Shown here in pieces: positions 1 through 11,282 of a DNA stretch of 64,000 bases. The notes below the pieces were generated by a model that ran no database searches, was not told where the DNA came from, and saw only the letters and a program-made list of their open reading frames with translations. Each line of letters starts with the position of its first letter. Position 1 is the first letter of the stretch. The position numbers and the translations under genes are program-made. This DNA is from Leuctra nigra (lineage: Eukaryota; Arthropoda; Insecta; Plecoptera; Leuctridae), in contig OW203769.1 of NCBI GenBank assembly GCA_934045905.1, positions 27,702,817 through 27,766,816 of the forward strand. Reading direction: 5' to 3'.

Positions 1-819
1 ACTGTTAACAGCTAATTGAGACTTTAGCAGAGTATTAAAAGACCGGCCCTTATTCCTCTAAGCTGCAACTGCTAATAACGTGATGATAAAGATAATGTGA
101 AAAAAAATATTTGCATTCATTCAATATATTGAATATTTCAGTATCTTTCATGTTGTGGTACACTTCTTGTTCAAAAATAGTGTTGTGTTTAAAATTCAAT
201 AGTTAGAAAATCATCCAGGTCCCAAAACGCATTTATGCAAGACAAAATATTACATCGAGAGTTATAACAACGTAATAAGTTTTCGAATGAACACATCATT
301 GGATTGTTAATGAAAATAAAATAAGAAGAAGAAGTAGATGATAGATAGATGGTTTTATTTAGCATTATTGCTATTTTGCTACATAGTACACAAAGAATTG
401 CTTTTAAAAATTGTTCAATACATTTAAAAGTTGCAGTGGATCTATTTTCACTTTATTATCTATTTTCACTGTCTATTTTATTACAACATATTTTATGTTA
501 TCTGAACTCCATGCTCTGAGTTGTGAGACATGATTATCTTACTCATTTTATTATCACTTAGATTTTTAATCTGATACTAAATGTTTTGCAGTTCTTATAA
601 ATAAGTAAAACAGGAAAGAGTTCACTTTACTAAAGATTCGCGCGTAATTTTAAACTTGTCACGCGGCCGGTAAGGAAGTTGATTATAGTTCTACAGTTTC
701 ACTCATAGATGGCGAACCAATGGTCTACTCGAAGATTTCACTTTATCGAAGTTTAAGTTGGTAACACGTAACGGTGTGATGCTAGCAACGCTCGGCAAGA
801 CAATATTTACCCAACTGTC
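1..819. other. AT-rich stretch, no gene seen
   Basis: No coding exon, RNA gene or repeat copy shared with the rest of the window was recognised. The base composition becomes more mixed after about 640, just before the putative exon that follows. Confidence 0.5.
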
Positions 820-933
820 ATGGCTGCTGTAGTAGTGTTGTGTTGATGAAGTACAGTGTTTTTGTGTGCTTTTTAGTGATTTTCCAGTGTTTACTCGACG
901 TAACGTGATTCTAACTTGCGAGTCATCAACGTG
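820..933 (+). other. Possible non-coding first exon with splice donor
   Basis: The sequence ends in a strong donor, GTG|GTAAGTTG, with the cut after 933. It lies in a mixed-composition patch (640-930) inside AT-rich DNA. The only upstream ATG, in GTCATGGCTGCTGTAG, opens a frame of eight codons, so any exon here would be 5' untranslated. No partner exon was identified downstream. This is inferred from the donor and composition alone. Confidence 0.2.
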
Positions 934-1637
934 GTAAGTTGAAAATTTAATTTTAACACGGCACTAAGTTAAATTGCTTTTGTTAAAACTGTAGAAAACC
1001 ATTCTGTCGAATTGTTCATCACCTACCGAGTAGCTACCTGGCCACTACCTGTATTGAGGTGTCTCTTCAGCATGGTCTACAGCTCTTTTAGGACCACACA
1101 TTTAACTATTCATTAAACAATGACACCGACGTGGTGTTCAGAATCTACCGCAAAACGTTGTCCATGCTGCATACGTTCTATCGATCCACTTTAGACTCGA
1201 CATACAGGTAACTAGAGTAGTAGGTAGGTACCTAGTTGTCGACTGATTTGTAAGTGGCGCTAGCAGATGATAATTTATCCGGTTTGAAATTCACAACACG
1301 TACTGTCTTGTAATAATGTTCCGTCAACAACTGATCTTATCTGTTATTATTTTTAACATTTCCAGCACGTGGGCATCACATGGGAATAAAAATCCATAAT
1401 CAGTAATCTACGAGTTCTGATAAACTGTGGGTCATTAACATTTTACATCTCATTAATAGAACTTAATGTGGTTGTTTCGTTATCTGTGGCAAATGACATA
1501 ATGCCAGATCGTTTGCTTTGATGCACGAAGCGCAAGAGCCCATTCAATACACTTAGCAAATTTATAAAAGATCGTTTTTAACAAATTTGAATGACTGTTG
1601 GTCATGTTCCATAACAATCAATGCAATCATTCATTGC
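934..1637. other. No gene seen
   Basis: If the exon at 820-933 is real, this is the start of its intron. I see no acceptor and coding frame that could be paired with it. Confidence 0.4.
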
Positions 1638-1754
1638 AATGAGAGGTCACCTAATAGAGTGAGACAAGGAGATCGCTTGGACTGACTTTCTAACATTATT
1701 TCAGACAATCAGTTTTATTGAGCAATCATTTTTAGTTGTGCCAAGTGTACAGCT
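1638..1754 (+). repeat. Dispersed repeat, R family (diverged copy)
   Basis: It shares a GAGAGGTCACCTA block, then GAGTGAGACAAG, then AGTTGTGCCAAGTGTACAGC with copies at 44662-44722 and 62391-62520. Those copies are diverged relatives of the R MITE at 25303 and 62524, which has GAGCTCACCTACTAGAG at the matching place. Confidence 0.6.
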
Positions 1755-2221
1755 ATTGTATTGAGCTTCGAATGCTACACCAGAATGCGTCTAAATCGAC
1801 GTGTGGCCGCCGCCGAACAAGATGAACTGTCAGTACACAAGATTTTACACTAGGAAAGCAGGTGGATGAGCGGCTAAATATTGAACTCCAGAATTGTATT
1901 ACTTTTTCCTATTCAACAAAAATGTTCGAAACTTGCACGTAATTAAATTTTGGTATGTTTTCAGATTTTAGTTTCGATGTGTGTGTGACCTCTCAAACAG
2001 GTGGAATTCTTTTTGCGCCACCCGATATATTTTACGAGTAAATAGATCACCTAAATAAGTGTCAAGTTCTGGTTGAGATTTGAGAAGGGTGACTGCTCTT
2101 GTTGACCTTGGGCTTGACACACCTTCCTTTGTACTCCGCATTCTTCCTAGTCCTTCCCTTCTGTACACACCGGAGCCAGCGTTTGTCTAGCACTTGATCA
2201 CCTACTCCTAGAGACTCAGAC

Positions 2222-3075
2222 AGTCTGAGCAACGCGGTGATAAGCGAGTCTTGGCAGAGCTCGTGAACATTATTGTAAGATCAACGGTTTAGTGATGAAG
2301 GTCGAGGCTCTATCGTTATACTTAGTGATGGCAATTTTCTGAAAATTTTTTTTTGAAAAATTTCATGAAAATTTTCAATGCGTTGAAAAAATTTTAAATT
2401 ACTTTTTTTATTGCTTTATTGCACACAATTGTTAATAATATATCTGAAAAAAGCGTAAAATCAAAATCAAAATAAAAGCCAAATATAAGCCCAAATCTCA
2501 GTTTGTCTTCATTGTAATTTTAGCCAGACTGTAATTTCTACATAGGCGGGAAATTTGAATGCTGTATTAATGATCATTTTGCACATTTACCGCTCAGACA
2601 ACAACACGCATCATAATAGAGTTCAGTATGCATCCCAAGTATGCCCATACATTTAATAAATCAAATATAATTGATTTAAACTTTTTCAAAAAATTTCAAT
2701 TTTTTCAATGGTCATTGAAAATTTTCATTTTTCTGAAAATTTTCAAATGAAAATTTTCAACGGGCTATCACTAGTTATACTTAACTAATCTAGGCTCTCT
2801 AGTTATACTCACTTCGTTCTCAGGTGCGGTATAAATCTGACGATCATTTCAGAATCATGATTATACCTCCAAATGTCAATAAACACCGACATTCTTGACC
2901 GATTTGGCTGAAAATCTGGAAGACAGTAAAATATTGTAAAATTGAAATTGATCCGACAAATGGTTCGGTAATTCTCACGTGACGAGTCAAACGAAATGGT
3001 GGAAAAAAGTTATATAAACCAAAAACGAAATGATTTCCCTATAATAGCAGCATGTGTTAAAGTTTTGTTCGATCT
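2222..3075 (-). mobile_element. Degenerate Helitron-like copy J, split by a hAT MITE
   Basis: Read on the minus strand, the low-coordinate end is a decayed version of the family 3' terminus: ACTCGCTTATCACCGCG followed by TTGCTCAGACTG, against GCTCGCTTATCAACGCG in better copies. Interior sequence at about 2880-2920 matches the GTCAAGAA...CTTATTGACATTT block of copies A and B. The hAT-like MITE at 2323-2773 sits inside it, so this copy was already present when the MITE inserted. The high-coordinate boundary is approximate. Confidence 0.45.
2323..2773. mobile_element. Non-autonomous hAT-like MITE, copy 1 (451 bp)
   Basis: The ends are TAGTGATGGC on the left and, inverted, GCTATCACTA on the right. 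A perfect 8-bp direct duplication, GTTATACT, lies outside at 2315-2322 and 2774-2781. An 8-bp duplication with TAGTGATGGC-type ends is the hAT superfamily pattern. There is no transposase frame. The inner ends are runs of GAAAATTTTC-type palindromes. A second copy lies in the opposite orientation at 3362-3783. Confidence 0.85.
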
Positions 3076-3361
3076 CGTACTTGCAATAAATTGAAACCTC
3101 GCTGTAAGACAGGAGTTGCAAGTTAAATTACATTTTATGATTCATTTATACTTAAATATAGTTGAAATGTTGGAAAAAGTAATTCATGAGTGTAATTTCA
3201 AAAAATAAATATTTTGGAATGTTCGATCGGTTGAGCCACAAATAATAATGTCAAATTAGATCTAGGTATAAGTTTCAAAATTGAATTGCAACAGAAAACT
3301 ATAATTAGCGATTAGCGAGGTAAAGTTACCAAATGATTTGAATTTTGTAGGTACTTATATG

Positions 3362-3783
3362 TAGTGATGGCCCATTGAAAATTTTCAATGACCATTGAAA
3401 AAATTGAAATTTTTTGAAAAAGTTTAAATCAATTATATTTGATTTAATAAATGTATGGGCATACTTGGGATGCATACTGAACTCTATTATGATGCGTGTT
3501 GTTGTCTGAGTGGTAAATGTGCAAAATGATCATTAATACAGCATTCAAATTTCCCGCCTATGTAGAAATTACAGTCTGGCCAAAATTACAATGAAGATAA
3601 ACTGAGATTTGGGCTTATATTTGGCTTTCATTTTGATTTTGATTTTACGTTTTTTTCAGATATATTATTAACAATTGTGTGCAATAAAGCAATAAAAAAA
3701 GTAATTTAAACAAATTTTAACGCATTGAAAATTTTCATGAAAATTTTCAAAAAAATTTTTTCTTCAGAAAATTGCCATCACTA
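3362..3783. mobile_element. Non-autonomous hAT-like MITE, copy 2 (422 bp), inverted to copy 1
   Basis: The terminal repeats are TAGTGATGGC and GCCATCACTA. The flanking duplication is CTTATATG (3354-3361) against CTTATGTA (3784-3791), six of eight bases, so it is older or mutated. The interior matches copy 1 reverse-complemented along most of its length, including the AATAGAGTTCAGTATGCATC block. The different duplications show that the two insertions were independent. Confidence 0.8.
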
Positions 3784-3791
3784 CTTATGTA

Positions 3792-4458
3792 CTTGACAAG
3801 TGTTTGTATCTTGATAAAGACGATAAATTTTAAGTAATTTTATTAAAAACACAGTGTTCTTCAAAAACCCACAATATTTTCAAGTGTTTGTTTCTATCTG
3901 GTACAATCACGTACATGTGTGTGCACATGATCAGACCATGTAGTGGGTCATGTGACGTGCCCGAGCGTGCTCGCTTGCAATTACCGCTGCACTGGCGCTG
4001 GAGTTAATGCGGCACGGAAAATCAATCCAGACGCTTGTTTTTGTCTCCGTTTGGCTTCGTTACGTTTACACGCATGACGGAAGCGGGTTTCTTCTCGGCT
4101 TATGAAGAAGGCGACGCATGCTAATAAAGCTGTGTGATGGCTTTTGGCAAGCGCAAGTGTGCTGTTGGAGGAGTTGGCCCAATCAATAGGATGGTGTGTG
4201 CTGCTGTGGCGTATTCGACAATACAAGGCACTAAACATGCAGAAAATTACGTTTATAAGTTTTTGTAGGTTTGACTGGTTTATGGTAATGTAGGTATTTA
4301 GTGTATGACTTAAGAATTCAGGTTTCTAGGAAAGTTGTTTCGGTACGGTTTTATGCCATAGTTTTTAAGGTAGGTACTAATTAAAGCCGTTATAATCATG
4401 CGAATTGTTGCTGTTACACTATGAAAAACTACCTTTATTTTCTCGATTAACTTTACCT
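3792..4458. other. No gene seen
   Basis: An open stretch on the minus strand (3981-4238) has no recognisable domain and no splice context. I saw no repeat copy here. Confidence 0.4.
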
Positions 4459-4660
4459 CAGAGATAGAAGGCCAGATGTCCATTCCAATAATTCTTGAGG
4501 GACCTCAAAATCCAGAAATTCTAACTTCAATGCAATCTTATTTGTAAGCGAGCGACCATTTTGTTGACTTCAGTCAAGTTGCAATTGATTGAGCTAAATT
4601 AGGAAGGCATTTGATTCCAAATGTGTGCAACTTAAATGGACTTGCGGCCTTCTACCTCGG
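4459..4660 (+). repeat. M-family MITE, copy 1
   Basis: The left end is CAGAGATAGAAGGCC and the right end is GGCCTTCTACCTCGG, an inverted pair. The interior (AATTCTTGAGG, then TTTGTTGACTTCAGTCAA, then GCAATTGATTGAGCT) matches copies at 13442 and, inverted, 58009. The right end stops about 25 bp before the 68-bp array. Confidence 0.7.
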
Positions 4661-4684
4661 TGGTACGTTGAGGAGGGGGCACGT

Positions 4685-6727
4685 CCCCCCACTGGAATCC
4701 GCCACTGGTCGAACAGGTTGGTCCATATCTGTCGACCTGGATGTTGGCATAGCACCCCACTGGAATCCGCCACTGGTCGAACAGGTTGGTCCATATCTGT
4801 CGACCTGGATGTTGGCATAGCACCCCACTGGAATCCGCCACTGGTCGAACAGGTTGGTCCATATCTGTCGACCTGGATGTTGTCATAGCACCCCACTGGA
4901 ATCCGCCACTGGTCGAACAGGTTGGTCCATATCTGTCGACCTGGATGTTGGCATGGCACCCCACTGGAATCCGCCACTGGTCGAACAGGTTGGTCCATAT
5001 CTGTCGACCTGGATGTTGGCATAGCACCCCACTGGAATCCGCCACTGGTCGAACAGGTTGGTCCATATCTGTCGACCTGGATGTTGTCATAGCACCCCAC
5101 TGGAATCCGCCACTGGTCGAACAGGTTGGTCCATATCTGTCGACCTGGATGTTGGCATGGCACCCCACTGGAATCCGCCACTGGTCGAACAGGTTGGTCC
5201 ATATCTGTCGACCTGGATGTTGGCATAGCACCCCACTGGAATCCGCCACTGGTCGAACAGGTTGGTCCATATCTGTCGACCTGGATGTTGGCATAGCACC
5301 CCACTGGAATCCGCCACTGGTCGAACAGGTTGGTCCATATCTGTCGACCTGGATGTTGGCATGGCACCCCACTGGAATCCGCCACTGGTCGAACAGGTTG
5401 GTCCATATCTGTCGACCTGGATGTTGGCATGGCACCCCACTGGAATCCGCCACTGGTCGAACAGGTTGGTCCATATCTGTCGACCTGGATGTTGTCATAG
5501 CACCCCACTGGAATCCGCCACTGGTCGAACAGGTTGGTCCATATCTGTCGACCTGGATGTTGGCATGGCACCCCACTGGAATCCGCCACTGGTCGAACAG
5601 GTTGGTCCATATCTGTCGACCTGGATGTTGGCATAGCACCCCACTGGAATCCGCCACTGGTCGAACAGGTTGGTCCATATCTGTCGACCTGGATGTTGGC
5701 ATGGCACCCCACTGGAATCCGCCACTGGTCGAACAGGTTGGTCCATATCTGTCGACCTGGATGTTGGCATGGCACCCCACTGGAATCCGCCACTGGTCGA
5801 ACAGGTTGGTCCATATCTGTCGACCTGGATGTTGGCATGGCACCCCACTGGAATCCGCCACTGGTCGAACAGGTTGGTCCATATCTGTCGACCTGGATGT
5901 TGGCATGGCACCCCACTGGAATCCGCCACTGGTCGAACAGGTTGGTCCATATCTGTCGACCTGGATGTTGGCATGGCACCCCACTGGAATCCGCCACTGG
6001 TCGAACAGGTTGGTCCATATCTGTCGACCTGGATGTTGGCATAGCACCCCACTGGAATCCGCCACTGGTCGAACAGGTTGGTCCATATCTGTCGACCTGG
6101 ATGTTGGCATGGCACCCCACTGGAATCCGCCACTGGTCGAACAGGTTTGTCCATATCTGTCGACCTGGATGTTGGCATGGCACCCCACTGGAATCCGCCA
6201 CTGGTCGAACAGGTTGGTCCATATCTGTCGACCTGGATGTTGGCATGGCACCCCACTGGAATCCGCCACTGGTCGAACAGGTTGGTCCATATCTGTCGAC
6301 CTGGATGTTGGCATGGCACCCCACTGGAATCCGCCACTGGTCGAACAGGTTGGTCCATATCTGTCGACCTGGATGTTGGCATGGCACCCCACTGGAATCC
6401 GCCACTGGTCGAACAGGTTGGTCCATATCTGTCGACCTGGATGTTGGCATGGCACCCCACTGGAATCCGCCACTGGTCGAACAGGTTGGTCCATATCTGT
6501 CGACCTGGATGTTGGCATGGCACCCCACTGGAATCCGCCACTGGTCGAACAGGTTGGTCCATATCTGTCGACCTGGATGTTGGCATAGCACCCCACTGGA
6601 ATCCGCCACTGGTCGAACAGGTTGGTCCATATCTGTCGACCTGGATGTTGGCATGGCACCCCACTGGAATCCGCCACTGGTCGAACAGGTTGGTCCATAT
6701 CTGTCGACCTGGATGTTGGCATGGCAA
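4685..6727. repeat. Tandem array, 68-bp unit, about 30 copies
   Basis: The unit carries CCCCACTGGAATCCGCCAC, then GGTCGAACAGGTTGGTCC, then ATATCTGTCGACCTGG, then ATGTTGGCATRGCA. The spacing of ACTGGAATCC is exactly 68. The main variants are at the end of the unit: GGCATAGC and GTCATAGC are common on the left, GGCATGGC dominates the right half. Because 68 is not a multiple of three, each frame cycles through all phases. The unit carries almost no stop codons on either strand, so frames of up to 728 codons appear. They have no splice signals, start context or sensible protein, and I do not call them genes. Confidence 0.97.
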
Positions 6728-6957
6728 CTGAGGCGATGAACAAGTGTTTTGCATGTCAGCTCGCTTAACGTCTTTTTCACACATGTGTGTCAGATTCGTT
6801 GGAGCTGTTGCCAGTTGCTTCGCCCATCGCATCGAGTTTATGAGGAGCAAGCTGCATCAGGCAGCTTCACTTGGGTCTATTCCCGGAGACGTCCTCTGAG
6901 GGTTTCTTATTCTTCGTCGTCATCCTCTGGAGAAGACGTTCAGGGTTTGATGACGTG

Positions 6958-7018
6958 ATTTCTGACTGAGGATTTCTCGTGGTTTCAAAGAGGCAAATGA
7001 TGGGTAGGTTCACACACG
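6958..7018 (+). repeat. SINE fragment
   Basis: It has CTGACTGAGGATTTCTCG, then GAGGCAAATGATGGGTAGG, which matches the 5' body of the SINE at 11283 and 23980. It is cut off at the start of the K-family element. Confidence 0.55.
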
Positions 7019-7019
7019 G

Positions 7020-7563
7020 TGCAAGCGCGAGCGATTTTGTCGCTTGTTGCAGCCACTTATTTGGATACAATTGGAGGCGAAATGGGTTGACAAACTGTTT
7101 TTAAATTGTAATCATCAGTAAAAGACATCATTGTATCATTGTAAAAGACAAACTTAGGATTATGACATGGTACATTTTGATTTTTTTGCTTTGTTAATTA
7201 GTTATAATTTGTTGCTTTTTGGTGAAAAATGGCATATTTTCTTGTATCGCTGGGGGCCGTATGAAATTTAATAAAAAAATGTGCCAAGTGATAACCCTAA
7301 GTTTGTCTTTCATCTAATCATGATTAAAATTTGAGATCAATTGCGGTTCACGGGTGGTTTCTCCAATCGCATTGGAAATTTCATAGAATTGAGCGGTTTT
7401 GTTGAATAACCGGCGCCTAATTAACAAGGCATGAAGCAAGAATGAAAGAGTGCTACCTACTAATATACAATCAGACTGATCATGTGAGCATCCTATCAAA
7501 GTTACACCCACTTATGAAACAATTTTTCTCCCTTAATTTTCTAAAGCGGCCGAGCGCTTGATG
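7020..7563 (+). repeat. K-family fold-back MITE, copy 1
   Basis: It starts with GTGCAAGCGCGAGCGATTTT and ends with GCGGCCGAGCGCTTG. In better-preserved copies the ends are AAGGTGCTGCAAGCGC and, inverted, AAGGTGATACAAGCGC. The interior holds two opposed arms: AGACAAACTTAGGATTATGA in one direction and TGATAACCCTAAGTTTGTCT in the other. There are five other copies, at 9322, 28064, 32750, 45280 and 60385. No coding sequence is seen. Confidence 0.75.
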
Positions 7564-8939
7564 TAGAACAGTGCGACGTTCAGAACAGTTCAGTACATAA
7601 TTGTGATACATTGCAGCATTGTGCAGGGAATTTGTTTTCACTTATCAGCGGCTTCCACTGTGTGTGTTGTGTAGTTTTAGCGGTCTATTCCTCTGTGTTT
7701 GACCTCGGCGCTGGTCAGTGTCGGCTATTTTCACGCCGCTGTTTCGCTCGTAAAGCCGGCGAGTTGATGGCCGATAAAACCAGCCGACTCAGATTCTCTC
7801 TCGCCGCTCTCTTATCGACTCAGCCGGGGGGGCTGATTGAGATGTCACCTCGCTAGATCACATGTCGACGTCAGGCCGATCAACGCAGGCGCGTTTCTTC
7901 GTCTTACATCACAGTTTTACATCATCACAGTTCCACATCGTAAACGTTTCACAATTTTATACGAAACATCGAGAATTGTTAAATATTTTTTTGTGAAAGG
8001 TTTTATATTGTTTATTTCTATAATCGTATAAAAAATGTAGCAAACCGCTCTAGTGCAGTCTAATCTAATGTGCAGCTATCAGATTCGTAACAATGTAATG
8101 GAAGTTTGCTGACTGAAATTAATATGCATTAACCTGCTGTACGTGGTTTTCATTTGACTATGTTGCTTTTCCCTTTTCCTGCAATAGTTGTCTCTTCTCG
8201 CATAATCTTTAATTATCTCCACTAATATGTTTAGTATAATTTCAAATACTTTTTCTTCTCAATTCAGCATTGATCTAATGAATACAGTCCGACTGATGAC
8301 GGTAACATCCCATCAGAGTGACAACCTCCTCTCACTCTCTCCAACGCCTGAGCTATGGAACTATGTAGTCCTCGTTCAGATCGCTTGCAGTGAGCAGTCT
8401 TACACACCTCACACATTCACGCGTCCCTCCCCCCCCCCCCCCTGTCGCCCCTCATCACATTCCCCGCCCGCATCATCATCTCGTCGAGAAGACAGCTGGA
8501 GGTGCCGGGCTCGAACCTCGTTCTCTCAGTCCACGCTGGTTCTTCCAGCAGCTTTCCATTGGGATGTTCTTTTTAGAAGCGTTATATATTTTTCTATAAT
8601 TTTTAAACATTTTTAGCATTTTTCTTTGTCTATTGATTGACCAAACTGTTACCTACACACAAATTCAGCTGGCTAAATAGTAAATTAGTGCATGCTAAAA
8701 GCGCGGCTAAAAGAGAAGTATTGTAGTGTAGGAGAAGTTTGCCCTGCGGGATTTTAGAAAACAAAGTGAATATCCAGTGTTTTGTTACGTTTTAGTGCGT
8801 ACACCCACAGACACATATTCTGAGCGTTTCTCTCCTAAGAAGGAATTGTAGTTTCTGTAGACCTTGGATTTAAAGTGACTAACTTTTCCCTAAATTATAC
8901 TAAAAAAGGGGTTTGACGAAAATAGAAAATGATTGACAA
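7564..8939. other. No gene seen; C-tract and a tRNA-like fragment
   Basis: A run of 14 C lies at 8429-8442. At about 8498-8530, GTGCCGGGCTCGAACCTCG resembles a tRNA B box and may be a SINE head fragment. The small open frames here have no recognisable domain. Confidence 0.4.
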
Positions 8940-9062
8940 ATTCTACCCCTAATAGACCATGACCAGCACCTCCCCACCGTCCATCCTGACCTGTTCATCA
9001 TCATCTCCCAATCATCTTCCAATCATCTTCCAATCATCCATCCGTCGCCATCAGCCAAGTTG
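8940..9062 (+). repeat. SINE body fragment
   Basis: It has CCCTAATAGACCATGACC, then CCCACCGTCCATCC, then three near-identical AATCATCTTCC units, then CCGTCGCCATCAGCCAAG. This is the 3' part of the same SINE as at 11283. Confidence 0.6.
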
Positions 9063-9321
9063 CAGAGCAAAGCAAATATAATGCTGTATAATATTCCAGC
9101 ATCCGCGGGATGTTTGTGGACCAGAGACAGTATTGTGGCCGCATCGATTCTGTATTCACCAATTGCCTCTTTGTATACAATTAACAATGTAAATTTGCTT
9201 TTGATCTTTGCACAGCGGTTCATTAATACGCAATACAGTTCTCTTAATTAAGCAATTTGTCATCTATGTAATTGGTTGGAATTTCGGTGGAAGTTCCAAT
9301 ATGTTCAATAATATTAAGGTG

Positions 9322-9715
9322 ATACAAGCGCTCGGCCGATTTAGCAAGTGAGAGAGAAGAATTGTTTCATTTAAGTGGTTGTATAACTTTGATAGGATGT
9401 TCACATGATCAGTCTGATTGTACATTAGTAGCACTTTTTCAATATTGCTTCGTGCCTTGTTAATTAGGCACCGGTTATTCAACAAAACCGCGCAAAACTA
9501 TGAAATTTCCGATACGATTGGAGACCAAACCCGTGTACAAAATAATCTAAATTTTTAATCATGATTAGATAAAAGACAAACTTAGGGCACACTTGGCACA
9601 TTTTGATACGGTACCTAGCGACACAAGAAAGTATACAATTTTTCATCAAAAATCAACTAATTAAATAATTGACAAAGCAAAAATTAAAAATGTACCAATT
9701 TTTAACATAGCGCTG
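9322..9715 (-). repeat. K-family MITE, copy 2, truncated
   Basis: It begins TTAAGGTGATACAAGCGCTC, which is the intact terminal repeat. It continues through GTTATTCAACAAAACCGCGC and TAATCATGATTAGATAAAAG, and is lost after about 9715. Confidence 0.75.
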
Positions 9716-10027
9716 CTAACCACAATTCCGAATTCTTTTTCGTCCTCGGGAATGTTATTTTAGACTTTTTTTTCTCTTGACTTCTCGATTGATGTATGAC
9801 ATTTTACCTCTACTAAAACACGTGATTAAAATACCGTTTAATAATGTACTAAATGTACTAAAAATGTACTAAAATGTATGCCCTATTTTATTTAGGCGTG
9901 TATTCTGGTATACATAAGCAAGTTGTACGTTTTCTGTTGCTCGTTGGATGCATTTGTGTCCACCCCTGTGCTAAATGCTCGCACAATCAAAAGCCCCTAT
10001 TTGTATATCCTGTTCAACTCCAATAGT

Positions 10028-10607
10028 GAGTGCGAGGGAGAAAGAGCATACCTTCTTGTATGAGTGCGAGGGAGATAGAGATACACTTGACATGAGTGCG
10101 AGGGAGAAAGAGCATACCTTCTTGTATGAGTGCGAGGGAGATAGAGATACACTTGACATGAGTGCGAGAGAGATAGAGCATACCTTCTTGTATGAGTGCA
10201 AGGGAGATAGAGATACACTTGACATGAGTGCGAGAGAGATAGAGCATACCTTCTTGTATGAGTGCAAGGGAGATAGAGATACACTTGACATGAGTGCGAG
10301 AGAGATAGAGCATACCTTCTTGTATGAGTGCAAGGGAGATAGAGATACACTTGACATGAGTGCGAGAGAGATAGAGCATACCTTCTTGTATGAGTGCAAG
10401 GGAGATAGAGATACACTTGACATGAGTGCGAGAGAGATAGAGCATACCTTCTTGTATGAGTGCAAGGGAGATAGAGATACACTTGACATGAGTGCGAGAG
10501 AGATAGAGCATACCTTCTTGTATGAGTGCAAGGGAGATAGATACACTCTTGCGTGCGTGCAAGGGAAACAGAAGATACACTCTGCAGTGCGTGCGAGGGA
10601 GAAAGCG
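10028..10607. repeat. Tandem array, 66-bp dimeric unit, about 8 copies
   Basis: Each 66-bp unit contains two related halves of about 34 and 32 bp. Both begin GAGTGCRAGRGAGATAGAG: one goes on with CATACCTTCTTGTAT, the other with ATACACTTGACAT. The right edge decays through degenerate copies to 10607. As 66 is 22 codons, several frames stay open on both strands (for example 9975-10925 on the plus strand), each repeating a 22-residue block. I treat them as non-coding. Confidence 0.95.
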
Positions 10608-11282
10608 ATATGCTGTGATTTAGCGAGGTATTTGCATAGAAGGCAACATCGCAGTCACAAGCTATTACACGGGACTCTTTGTTGCTGCCTTCACTCTGCT
10701 GGTTCGACAAGGCGAGAAACTTTCCTGCGCGAACTTGAAACAAGGTTTGCCAACTCCCCCCCCCACCCCACCCCCCTCCTCCCCCCCGGCGCAACAGAAA
10801 GATACGAGAAGCACCCAACTTTACTCTTCATTTCTCCGCGAGGTGGGAGGCTGGTCGCACGCTGGAACAGCTACCAGGGGAATCCACGCAAAAGGCTCCA
10901 AATCACGTTGAAGATACAATGTTGATGACGAAGTTCGATATAATCTCTTGATAATTGAAAACCGTGGAACACTTTTTATAATTTTGATCGCATACATTTT
11001 CACATGTGGCTTACTTTTTTTCAAAAGATCACTTTATTCTCTACGACTTTGTAAATTCAACGTGTTGTGTAGCCATCTTCCACAAATTAGTTATTTTCAA
11101 TGTGATTGATTCGAAAATCACGGTACACCACAATCAGGACAGCCTGTCTCGAACCGCGGTCTGTTGTGACAGTTAGTAGTGGAATCAGCCGATGTCAAGA
11201 CACGTTTGTATGTTAGGGGGAGATCATGAAAAATGAACACAATCCTTTATGATCAAGTATAGATTCTAGTAAAAACTTTCAT
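10608..11282. other. No gene seen; C-rich tract
   Basis: An interrupted poly-C stretch lies at about 10755-10790. No exon, RNA gene or repeat copy was recognised. Confidence 0.4.

Noticed and set aside
4594..6780. A 728-codon open frame on the minus strand and others of 600-700 codons in the 68-bp array
   Set aside because: They follow the repeat exactly, occur in several frames and on both strands at once, and have no splice or promoter context or recognisable fold.
9975..10925. A 316-codon frame with a 22-residue repeat
   Set aside because: The 66-bp period explains it, and competing frames of similar length exist on the other strand.
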